Of a DNA stretch of 64,000 nt, positions 20,401 to 26,458 are shown piece after piece. The position numbers and the translations under genes are program-made. The notes beneath the pieces are model-generated. The model worked only from the letters and a program-made list of their open reading frames with translations, searched no databases and was not told where the DNA came from. Positions within the stretch are counted from its first letter, which is position 1. Each line of letters begins with the position of its first letter. The stretch is from Paenibacillus dendritiformis. Its GTDB lineage: Bacteria; Bacillota; Bacilli; Paenibacillales; Paenibacillaceae. Location of the stretch: assembly GCF_945605565.1 (NCBI RefSeq), contig NZ_OX216966.1, forward strand, positions 1,609,501 to 1,673,500. Direction: 5' to 3'.

Positions 20401-20778
20401 GGCAACGACAATACCGGAACCGGCAACGACAATACCGGAACCGGCAACGGCAATACCGGAACCGGCAACGACAATAACGGAACCGGCAACGGCAATAACG
20501 GAACCGGCAACGGCAATAACGGAACCGGCAACGGCAATAACGGAACCGGTAACGGCAATAATGGAACCGGGAACGGCAACACCGGAACCGGCAACGGCAA
20601 CACCGGAACCGGCAACGGCAATAACGGAGCCGGCCACAGTAACAACGGGCTGGACAATGTTCCGAAAACAGGAGATAATAGCCCATCGCCAATCTTCTAT
20701 ATGGCTTTGGCACTGATGTCCCTGATTGCGATCGGATTCTGTCTGCTCAGCAGCAAGAAGAAAAAGAACATTCAGTAA
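14434..20778 (+). CDS. Giant LPXTG-like wall-anchored adhesin/pilin-type protein
   Basis: A 2114-residue surface protein. A signal peptide with the cut site after 'APAYA' (about residue 33) is followed by long beta-rich adhesin/collagen-binding-like modules (to about 1100). Next comes a SpaA/Cna-B-like domain ('LKKVDPDGNPLQGVEFTLYN', near 17755). Three tandem pilin-type repeats each start 'NTVxGNGGDxxKEF' (bases 18043, 18385 and 18739, about 115 residues each). An Ig-like Big-1 domain (about 19080-19390) and carboxypeptidase-regulatory-like modules follow, then a G/T/N repeat stalk (20311-20640), the sorting signal VPKTGD (20659-20676), a membrane helix and 'SKKKKN'. ATG 14434 follows GGGGGAG. 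The sortase gene starts 19 bases after the stop. Confidence 0.9.
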   Translation: MKRKRSISKSMLSFCLAVLLILQSVTFSAPAYAESAQVDSGTETVSETGSPTATEPSVTEAVYDTPASFAAMVLGPSDKTTVFMGANSTFPLEVKQGTPLAVIEPGGTIQGRQPFTLMSEGLKVPVNGDDDDPTNANPALYIQKGDWIELRRDDYFKEVVLPTATKTLMAATDYGPKQLGTAYFTPNSIKIVFNGDDGFFNGVGTGVTFGFETTANSDVTGIEHGDSKPISIFGGAYQLKNPDVTPDYSITLSSTGMIRWDQYGYRGIQPAQFVEGAVTWQSTVSAFDKFDKTLKLPLDGTKFFTDPASYNTGFGNVRGIYVHGSFKVNDIAVEPNIDADGKLSYIFPSGTGIEPKVEFKTWIPKEAYYYEYKNPPGNLGRSYRDMNGKVQLKQSDDTVLVSAGQEISFAPDWIQASGVYDHANETITWTTDVNWYNKKGLKNLTIRDVLPAGLEFVSATYQTWEDGVASEVRPITPDENSVYFFGDVNGKVQLVIKSKVKSGSSFTNIPRANWDLDTKDVNGNFIQNNDVTTGTRPNAVTDEAIITVGAHTFTKAGSISMEDFNLGGITWTVNLTPQYALPNAVVYDVLVHGGDLNVLNDAVDETGEVSAETIAKIKENANTAQLWKKYHKNTLKSANGLTLKHIPLTVNGEVVADLIKVTGYTTDRAASFSFRALETNTDVLFRQDNNAEKTRWNRALLFDGETVKQAQNSVNLHLRMLNKDMLTASYPIKKDGTADTWYTPNDVHRYIGYDGSSSGDEYTLAGYDRATKTVTFRLGVNMPGYNTVEMAKEGGNRVISDIKLVDTLPEGWEFVPFSEGKDFELYKGYSDNGSGTGYGARNNARAIIESNDPAHVVSFSHSGNVGTFTFSKLESPYVILVKARPSNEALEKYLEEYTTNGTDRQVLYNKADLHMTWGGVEKVVTEQRKVIVPIQALGKSVTKPVPGVLEWTVNYTPPFNMEQGVYLQDTLGAGMNLRYDENGKLVLIAPSMAVYRAKLTASGALERDGAALNLSDPNCEVQVEAEPGAGGTTVLKFKMNDPNKFYQFVYQTEVDPSKAKAGDKMGNEVKLTGDDKLKSIGAKSESTLDSSDVAGSSNTNALLPLKKVDPDGNPLQGVEFTLYNKDGGAQAASGKTGKDGKLNLLFPNPGYYELKETYIDTTTWLPTTRIYQVYVGNTPGKPIWVDGVKVTSDNPLIVPTPIAGKLTIRNTVAGNGGDQNKEFVFTITFEGEGKGDSYPYIKPDGTNGMIKNGDKIQLKHGQTAVIPKLPKDLVYTVTENDYSAVGYSTDPAKGIHTGTIVGNGDHKAPFVNTRMVYGRLLIGNTVTGNGGDKHKEFTYKVNFTGPYGAGDEYTYTKSNSGTSGTGTIISGGTITLKHGETVTVDKLPEGLTYTVEQTAYTSEDYVTTPAELTLTGSIVQATTAEAKFVNHRDLPGGLLIRNTVTGNGGDVNKEFEYTVTFTGAGANRTYTYTKPDGTTGTIQSGDRLLLKHGQTVTIVGIPKDSFYIVTEADYTSDGYTTDPESREYTGNIKEDEIAQAPFVNARYLPGTLALEPKTAKVPGDGKTPSELTATLTGTDGNPVEGKEIVFKLEDGTVIGTAITDEDGKAKIHYTPPKLSDTTPKEYEITATTTATSPSGVPYNEDKAIVIAMPAALTGVLRDNNTGLVIPNAVIIVKNVKTGEEQTITTDSEGKYYHPVQRDEEYTITYIKMVDIDGIPTPVPFTQKAYIEGTNPTTEGNLIPAEITAVGIVLFKQPDGKTSLLNNAFAGKLHVYLKDENGSYISENGVPKAFPLQNNGTFSAAGLSTGKYTMEVRYEFEQGKELTLIRDAKLDVKANGELNISQELVDPYGIITDATTGATIEGAEVTLYYADTPRNIANGLVPGTKVTLPVIPGFAPNDNASPSQKSDANGAYAYMVFPDTDYHLVVTKAGYVTHTSATISVGSDIVRYDVQLTPTSGSGNGNNGTGNGNTGTGNDNTGTGNGNTGTGNDNTGTGNDNTGTGNGNTGTGNDNNGTGNGNNGTGNGNNGTGNGNNGTGNGNNGTGNGNTGTGNGNTGTGNGNNGAGHSNNGLDNVPKTGDNSPSPIFYMALALMSLIAIGFCLLSSKKKKNIQ
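20311..20650 (+). repeat. 21-bp tandem repeat encoding a 7-residue G/T/N stalk
   Basis: About 15 copies of a 21-base unit encode TGTGN(G/D)N or NGTGNGN. Copies differ mainly at a GGC/GAC codon and an ACC/AAC codon. The repeat forms a flexible spacer that would lift the adhesin domains off the wall. Nearly identical units make copy-number change by slippage likely. The regular codons also keep the other frames open, producing spurious long ORFs there. Confidence 0.95.
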
Positions 20779-20797
20779 CAGGAAAGGCGGTAAGAAA

Positions 20798-21577
20798 ATG
20801 AGCAAAACGAAAAAAATTCTTACCGCCTTTTTCACTATTCTGTTGGTTTTTTCTCTCGTCTCGATTGCGAGAACTTACCTGCAGGATTATGCTGAACAGC
20901 AGCAAATTAAAGAGTTGGCAGAAATACGGGAAAAAGAAGCGGAGACAGGCGAGGGTGCAGCAACACCATCGCCTTTTATCTCGAAGGCGTATGAGCGGGT
21001 CATGCTCCCCGAATTTCAAGAGCTTTACAAGAGAAACCCGGACATCGTCGGTTGGCTAAAAATTGACGGCAGCCGAATTGATTACCCGATTATGCAGAAC
21101 CAACAGGATGCGCAATACTATCTCAATCATGGTTTCGATAAAAAGGAAAACAAAAACGGACTCCCCTTTTTAGATGAACACAGCCGGATAAACGGTTCAG
21201 ACATTTTGCTGATTCACGGGCATCACATGAAAAGCGGCGTGTTGTTTGCGGATTTGATGAAGTATAAGAAAGAAAGCTATTATAAGGAACATGCTACGTT
21301 CCAGTTCAGTTCGCTTTACGAGAAGGAAGAATATGAAATTGTTGCCGTTATTCTCTCAAAGGTTTATCGCCAAACGGACGACGTTTTTAAATACTACCAG
21401 ATTGAGAAGGTAGGAACATCCGATGAGTTTGACTCGTATATTCAGAACATCAAAAAACTCGCGCTTTACGACACTGGCGTGACAGCCCGGTATGGCGACA
21501 AGCTTATTATTCTGTCTACGTGTGAATACTCAACCGAAGACGGCCGGTTAGCGGTGGTTGCCCGAAAGCGTACATGA
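20798..21577 (+). CDS. Class B sortase
   Basis: A 259-residue enzyme with an N-terminal membrane anchor (about 8-25) and the class B signature 'IVGWLKIDGSRIDYPIMQ', 'YYLNHGFD'. The catalytic His is in 'IHGHHMKSG', the catalytic Cys in 'LSTCEYS' and the catalytic Arg in 'EDGRLAVVAR'. It would cleave the neighbour's VPKTG between Thr and Gly and attach it to peptidoglycan or to another subunit. Class B sortases are best known from NPQTN-type haem proteins, but some assemble pili; the large substrate next door suggests a dedicated assembly or anchoring enzyme. ATG 20798 follows GGAAAGGCGG. Confidence 0.93.
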   Translation: MSKTKKILTAFFTILLVFSLVSIARTYLQDYAEQQQIKELAEIREKEAETGEGAATPSPFISKAYERVMLPEFQELYKRNPDIVGWLKIDGSRIDYPIMQNQQDAQYYLNHGFDKKENKNGLPFLDEHSRINGSDILLIHGHHMKSGVLFADLMKYKKESYYKEHATFQFSSLYEKEEYEIVAVILSKVYRQTDDVFKYYQIEKVGTSDEFDSYIQNIKKLALYDTGVTARYGDKLIILSTCEYSTEDGRLAVVARKRT

Positions 21578-21656
21578 CGATGATGGGCTTACACCTCAAG
21601 GTAACGTAGCGGAACTTCTTCGCCAACCTCTAAATAACGAGAAAGCAAACTTTTCA

Positions 21657-21698
21657 GCCCTTTCGCTTCCCAATAGGAGGTCGGAAGGGCATTATTTA
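21657..21698 (+). terminator. Probable terminator of the surface protein-sortase operon
   Basis: A 9-bp stem (GCCCTTTCG 21657-21665 with CGGAAGGGC 21682-21690) continues inward as CTTCC/GGAGG and is followed by ATTATTT. The T-tract is imperfect. The rest of 21699-21890 holds nothing recognisable. Confidence 0.6.
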
Positions 21699-21901
21699 CA
21701 TTTTCGAGCCATTCCCCAAGGGCCGCGGCGGGAATTAGCCATCATGAGGATTCAGCGCGACTTCTCAGCCGCGGTTACGAAGATACTTTGCATATTCGCA
21801 GGCCTCCCCAGATAAGAACGTCATCTTTCCGCCCGCGCTTGCCACCCCCCATTCCGGACTTTCATCGTATAGATGACAATTTTATTTTTTAAATTTTCTG
21901 T

Positions 21902-21931
21902 TTACTTTTCCAAAAAAATGATGATAAAATA
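21902..21931 (+). promoter_or_regulatory. Possible promoter of the subtilase gene
   Basis: TTTACT, about 18 bases, then TAAAAT in a strongly AT-rich stretch upstream of the protease gene. It leaves an untranslated leader of about 220 bases. Confidence 0.35.
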
Positions 21932-22155
21932 AAGTTAGTTGGGAAAAAGAGTAATTTATTTACCGAAAATCCCAATTAATTAATGACATTAAGAAGGGGG
22001 GGAATCAGGAAATCAGGGAGTAAGAACCGAAAAAAGGAGGCTTGGTAAATCTAAACTTTGAATGCGCTTTCTCAGCATCGTGACGAACTCTATTTCATCA
22101 TGCTGAACACCAGAAAGCAGCACAAATTATTTATTCCATGGAGGAGGGATATTTG

Positions 22156-23892
22156 ATGAAGAAGTTTCTAAGCTCTGTTTTAGCTGCCATTTTGTTAATG
22201 GTCACTTTATTAACAGGGGTGTCGTTTGGCAGCCCCGCTGAGGGTCACTCGAGTGATTATATTGAAGGTCAACTCGTGGTGTCGCTCGAGGAACCGTTCA
22301 TGGATTCGAGCCAAAGCGTGGATGATATATTGATGGAAGCCGATTCACTCACGGAGAGCGGTTTTGCTATTGCCGATTCACTGTTCGGGCAGGATGCCGG
22401 CACTTTCTCGGTGCAGGCGCTGGATAGCGATGTCAGGGCTACGGCGATAGAGAAAATGGGATTGGTCTATTTGGTCGAGTACTCTGTAAAGGACTACAAG
22501 TCAATCGAGTCCGCCAAAAACACTTTGGAGAAAAAATTAGACAACCTTGGTTTCCATGTTCGGTACATCTCGGAAAACCGCAAAATGTACGCGCTTGAAA
22601 CGGCAACCGTGCAAGATGTTTCACCTCAAGCCATTCACAACAACCAACGTTGGCATTATGAGATGATTAAGGTTCCGCAAGCCTGGGAGATCACGGCCGG
22701 GTCGAGCTCAGTCCGGATCGGCGTGCTTGACACGGGAATTGACAGCAACCATCCGAGCTTGAAAGATCTCGTGAACACTAGCTTGGGCAGCAGCTTTGTA
22801 GGCGGTACCACAAACGATGGTAATGGGCATGGCACTCATGTCGCTGGAACGATTGCCAGTTATGGATCGGTGTCAGGCGTCATGCAGAACGCGACCTTGA
22901 TTCCTATTAAAGTGCTTAACGACAGCGGTTCAGGTTCGCTGTATGGCGTTCAACAAGGTATTGTTTACGCCGCTAATATTAGAGCCGATGTCATCAATAT
23001 GTCGCTGGGTGGCGGCGGTTACGATCAAGGGATGGATGAGGCGATTCAAACCGCAGTCAGCTTGGGCACCATCGTGGTGGCGGCCGCTGGCAATGACGGA
23101 CGCCCAAGCATCTCTTATCCGGCGGCTTACAGCGGCTCGATCGCGGTTGGTTCCGTGACCTCGAGCAGAACGCGTTCAAGCTTCTCCAATTATGGACCGG
23201 GTCTTGATGTGATGGCTCCTGGGTCGAACATATACAGCACATATAAGAACGGCCAATACACAACTTTGTCTGGAACCTCGATGGCAACCCCTCATGTGAC
23301 TGGCGTATTCGGACTGATGAGATCGGTTAATCCGAATCTTAGCCCTGCTGCGGCCGGAGATATTCTCCGCAATACAGCGCAGCCTGCCGGAAGCTCTGAT
23401 CAGTATGGGCATGGCATTGTTGATGCGCACGCTGCTGTGCTAGCGGCAGCCGGCGGGGGCGATACGCCAGCCCCGAGCGCACCTGGCGATTTAATATCCA
23501 CGGGCCAAACTGGCACAAGCGTATCGCTTAGCTGGAATCCTCCCACGGACAACGAGGGCGTAACCGCTTATGAAGTATATAACGGAGACTCGTTAGCCGC
23601 CACAGTCGCGAATACTTCGGCGACGGTTACCGACTTGACGGCCGATACCACATATACGTTCACAGTTAGAGCGGTAGACGCCTCAGGCAATCGGTCCGAA
23701 GCAAGCAATGCCGTAACGGTAACGACGGATTCCGATTCGTCACAACCGTCTCCGACTTGGGCTCCGGGTATATCGTATAAGATCGGGGAGGAAGTGACTT
23801 ACGGCGAAGCAACGTACCAGTGTCTTCAAGAACATATTTCGATGGCGGGCTGGGAACCGCTTAACGTACCGGCATTATGGTTAGAGAAATAG
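22156..23892 (+). CDS. Secreted subtilisin-like serine protease with FN3 and chitin-binding modules
   Basis: A 578-residue exported S8 protease. A signal peptide (about 1-30) and a propeptide (about 31-160) precede the catalytic domain. The triad is Asp in 'GVLDTGID', His in 'GHGTHVAG' and Ser in 'SGTSMATPH'; the oxyanion Asn is in 'AAAGNDG'. A fibronectin type III domain follows ('SWNPPTDNEGVTAYEVY'), then a C-terminal CBM5/12-type chitin-binding module ('WAPGISYKIGEEVTYGEATYQC'). The chitin-binding tail suggests action on fungal or insect material or on chitin-associated protein. ATG 22156 follows GGAGGG; the upstream ATG at 22138 overlaps that site and is less likely. Confidence 0.93.
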   Translation: MKKFLSSVLAAILLMVTLLTGVSFGSPAEGHSSDYIEGQLVVSLEEPFMDSSQSVDDILMEADSLTESGFAIADSLFGQDAGTFSVQALDSDVRATAIEKMGLVYLVEYSVKDYKSIESAKNTLEKKLDNLGFHVRYISENRKMYALETATVQDVSPQAIHNNQRWHYEMIKVPQAWEITAGSSSVRIGVLDTGIDSNHPSLKDLVNTSLGSSFVGGTTNDGNGHGTHVAGTIASYGSVSGVMQNATLIPIKVLNDSGSGSLYGVQQGIVYAANIRADVINMSLGGGGYDQGMDEAIQTAVSLGTIVVAAAGNDGRPSISYPAAYSGSIAVGSVTSSRTRSSFSNYGPGLDVMAPGSNIYSTYKNGQYTTLSGTSMATPHVTGVFGLMRSVNPNLSPAAAGDILRNTAQPAGSSDQYGHGIVDAHAAVLAAAGGGDTPAPSAPGDLISTGQTGTSVSLSWNPPTDNEGVTAYEVYNGDSLAATVANTSATVTDLTADTTYTFTVRAVDASGNRSEASNAVTVTTDSDSSQPSPTWAPGISYKIGEEVTYGEATYQCLQEHISMAGWEPLNVPALWLEK

Positions 23893-23930
23893 CATTGTTC
23901 AATTGATCCGGGGTAACAGCTCCCCGAACA

Positions 23931-23965
23931 AAGCGCCTTCGCAGATCCGTCTGCAAGGCGCTTTT
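23931..23965 (+). terminator. Rho-independent terminator after the subtilase gene
   Basis: AAGCGCCTT pairs AAGGCGCTT with an inner GCAGA/TCTGC stem, followed by TTATTTATT. Confidence 0.85.
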
Positions 23966-24121
23966 ATTTATTCCGCTACAATAATGAAAATGAATGAGTT
24001 GGGCACTGAATCGTCAGATCCAGCAATCTGAAGCGATACGCGGTCGTTGCAAGTGATCTGATGGGAGAGAAGCGAAGGCAGGTAAGGAAACATTATTCCC
24101 CTATTGGGGCGGAGAAAACTG

Positions 24122-25060
24122 TTATAATTTTTGATAGTGATTAAAGAGACTCTCTGCTCTTTCCTGGATAAGTTGTTTTAAGGATTCAGGCTTCACGGAT
24201 ACCACATGATGACCATATCTCATAAAATAGTCCGCGATAAACTCCTCTTCTCCTGGATTATAGAAGCCCTTAATAACTGTTTTATGATCATTTTCTATTT
24301 TCATGGAAGGATAATGCTCTTTATAAAACAGATCCTTTGCTTGTTCTATAATCTCTACTTCAAACTCAATACTCTTCTCTGATTGATACATTTCTAATGA
24401 ACGACTAAGGAGTTCATCTATCGAAAAGTGTGGCTTGTTGTCCTCTTCTTCGATCCCGGTTATTCTATCACATCTGAAAACTCGATATTTATTTGTATTT
24501 AACTCGATTCCAGTGGCGTACCATTGACCAAATTTAGCGGAAATTTTGAAAAATTGAACCTGGTAGCTTTTTTTCTCATTATTTTTTACATATTGAAGCT
24601 TACAGGTACTCTCATGAAGAATGCTTTTTAGAATCTTATCTAAAAAACGGCTCACATGATGATGCTGATATGCTTCAAATTCCAGGATTTTTTTCATTTG
24701 GTGAATCTGTTTGATTTGATTTTTGGAAAGACAGTTTTCAAACTTTTCATTAAGTTGGGTAACGCTTAAATGAAACGGGGTTGATTGATAAGCTTCTAAC
24801 GTCAACATGGCAAAGTACAGCGCATGCACTTCATCCATCGTAAAAGTAATGGGGGATAACAATCTATTTTTTAAGATACCATATCGGCCATGTCTGCCAT
24901 GCTCCGCATAAATAGGCATACCTAATTGTTCCAATGAACTAATATCGCGCAGAGCTGTACTTTTTGAAATATGGTACTTCTCCATGAGGTCCTGTAAATT
25001 AAAGAACTCTCGACTGTTCAAGTATCTTATCATGTCATTTAATCTTTCTGATTTCTTCAT
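24122..25060 (-). CDS. HTH-WYL transcriptional regulator (YafY/DeoR-like)
   Basis: A 312-residue regulator. The N-terminal winged helix ('RLNDMIRYLNSREFFNLQDL', 'ISKSTALRDISSLEQLG') is the HTH_11 type. The middle and C-terminal parts form a WYL-like ligand domain, with 'GQWYATGIELN' and 'RVFRCDRITGIE' marking the core strands, and a WCX-type tail. WYL proteins sense small ligands or nucleic acid signals and usually repress or activate a neighbour. It is divergent from the VOC gene, with about 110 bases between the starts and an inverted repeat there. Confidence 0.85.
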   Translation of the reverse strand: MKKSERLNDMIRYLNSREFFNLQDLMEKYHISKSTALRDISSLEQLGMPIYAEHGRHGRYGILKNRLLSPITFTMDEVHALYFAMLTLEAYQSTPFHLSVTQLNEKFENCLSKNQIKQIHQMKKILEFEAYQHHHVSRFLDKILKSILHESTCKLQYVKNNEKKSYQVQFFKISAKFGQWYATGIELNTNKYRVFRCDRITGIEEEDNKPHFSIDELLSRSLEMYQSEKSIEFEVEIIEQAKDLFYKEHYPSMKIENDHKTVIKGFYNPGEEEFIADYFMRYGHHVVSVKPESLKQLIQERAESLFNHYQKL

Positions 25061-25090
25061 ACATAAATCCCCTCATAAAGGTGTCATGTT

Positions 25091-25133
25091 TTGATACCTT
25101 TCTATATTATAGTAAGCTCAAGGTATATATCAA
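25091..25133. promoter_or_regulatory. Inverted repeat, possible operator of the WYL regulator
   Basis: TTGATACCTT (25091-25100) and AAGGTATATATCAA (25120-25133) form an imperfect palindrome, the right arm with four extra bases. It lies between the divergent regulator and VOC genes and overlaps a TATATTATA stretch that may be a -10 region. Confidence 0.45.
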
Positions 25134-25168
25134 ATTGCCTGCATCATGATATAAAAGGAGACTGAACA

Positions 25169-25618
25169 ATGAGTGCCACATTAGAAGCAGCTATTTTCTT
25201 ATCCATGAACGGAAAAGCAAAAGAAGCTGTAGATTTTTACAAGAAGCATTTTAATGCCGAGGAATTGTTGCTTGTTACTTACGAAGATATGGCAAAACGC
25301 GACAGCTCGCTGCAGCTTACCGATGAAAATAAGAATAATATTGCTCACTCTGTCTTATCCCTCGGAAAAACCAAAGTCATGCTGGCAGAAGATACAATGG
25401 ATGCAACAGAAATGTATGTAGTTGGCAACAACACCTCATTGTGCATTCAAAGTGCGGACTTAGAGGAAATCGAACATTTTTATAAGAGCTTGACTACAGA
25501 TGAACGAGTGAGAATCATTGTTCCTTTATCTGCTAATGTGTTTAGCAAGGCATACGGTATTATTGAAGATCCGTTCGGTATTCAAATACAGTTAATGTTC
25601 GATGATAGATTACAATAA
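25169..25618 (+). CDS. VOC-superfamily (PhnB/glyoxalase-like) protein
   Basis: A 149-residue protein of the PhnB/'3-demethylubiquinone methyltransferase-like' VOC group. It has 'AIFLSMNGKAKEAVDFYKKHF' at the start, 'VMLAEDT' in the middle and the closing 'GIIEDPFGIQIQLMF' strand. The first metal-ligand position carries no obvious His, so metal catalysis is uncertain. An AAAAGGAG site precedes ATG 25169. Divergent arrangement with the WYL regulator suggests it is the regulated target. A weak GC hairpin with TTTTT follows at about 25622-25652. Confidence 0.82.
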   Translation: MSATLEAAIFLSMNGKAKEAVDFYKKHFNAEELLLVTYEDMAKRDSSLQLTDENKNNIAHSVLSLGKTKVMLAEDTMDATEMYVVGNNTSLCIQSADLEEIEHFYKSLTTDERVRIIVPLSANVFSKAYGIIEDPFGIQIQLMFDDRLQ

Positions 25619-25749
25619 GGGCGGCCCCATTTAAGGGGATTCGTTTTTATAAAAAGATGCTTAAGAAGGAACAAAAAAGCATTGATAAAATGTTCAAAAA
25701 CGGATAAGTATTATAAGATAACTATTAAAAATTTTTGGAGGGAAAAATA

Positions 25750-26280
25750 TTGAATCCAGAGTTACACACAGAACGTTTACATTTGAGAAAAATGAAGGTA
25801 TCGGATTCGTCTAGTTTGTTTAAAATTTGGTCTGATCCAGAAGTTACGAAGTTCATGAATATAAATTGTTTTACTGATGAAAATCAGGCAAAAGATATGA
25901 TTAAACTCCTTGATGAACTTTCTCAAGATAACAAAGCTATTCGTTTCTCCATAATTGAAATTGAATCAAATGAAATCATAGGTTCTTGTGGTTACAATTC
26001 CATAGATTTTGAAAATGCAAAGGCAGAAATCGGATATGACATTGCTAGAGCATTTTGGGGAAGAGGATACGCTTCAGAAGCTATCTGTTCTTTGTTAGAT
26101 TACGCATTCTCATCTTTAAAGCTGAATCGAATCGAAGCAAAAGTAGAACCCGCGAACGTGAATTCAGTAAAAGTATTACAAAAGTTAAACTTTACGTTTG
26201 AGGGAACACTGAGACAGTATGAAAAAGTAAACGGAAAGCTTAACGATCTCAATATGTATTCAAAATTAAGAACAGATTGA
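25750..26280 (+). CDS. GNAT acetyltransferase (RimJ/RimL type)
   Basis: A 176-residue N-acetyltransferase. It starts with the RimJ-like 'TERLHLRKMKVSDSSSLFKIWSD'; the acetyl-CoA-binding region is 'IGYDIARAFWGRGYASEA'; and the C-terminal part has 'RIEAKVEPANVNSVKVLQKLNF' and 'EGTLRQYEKVNGK'. TTG 25750 is taken as start because GGAGGG (25737-25742) stands 7 bases before it. Substrates of the group range from ribosomal proteins to small amines; none can be named here. Confidence 0.85.
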   Translation: MNPELHTERLHLRKMKVSDSSSLFKIWSDPEVTKFMNINCFTDENQAKDMIKLLDELSQDNKAIRFSIIEIESNEIIGSCGYNSIDFENAKAEIGYDIARAFWGRGYASEAICSLLDYAFSSLKLNRIEAKVEPANVNSVKVLQKLNFTFEGTLRQYEKVNGKLNDLNMYSKLRTD

Positions 26281-26302
26281 AGCGTTAGATGCGATTCATG
26301 GA

Positions 26303-26333
26303 GGTTTCAAGCCTTACAGCTTGAAGCCTTTTT
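26303..26333 (+). terminator. Rho-independent terminator after the GNAT gene
   Basis: A 10-bp stem (26303-26312 with 26319-26328) followed by TTTTT. Confidence 0.8.
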
Positions 26334-26458
26334 GGTTGGAAATGGCTTACTGGAGCGTCTGCACTTGTCTGGACAATAAAAATAGGCTCACGTAAACTGA
26401 ACTAAACCTAATGTTTTTCAACCAATGCGGTCATACTTAAGCCAAGGAGGCGTTCATC

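Noticed and set aside
20311..20650. CRISPR-like array
   Set aside because: The 21-base units are contiguous, have no unique spacers and encode an in-frame protein repeat.
19093..20835. Long open frame (580 codons) on the minus strand opposite the surface-protein gene
   Set aside because: It mirrors the G/T/N repeat and biased codons of the true gene, has no ribosome site or recognisable domain, and its own repeats are the antisense of the 21-base unit.
21558..21815. 85-codon plus-strand frame after the sortase gene
   Set aside because: It overlaps the sortase end, covers the terminator hairpin and has no family pattern or ribosome site.
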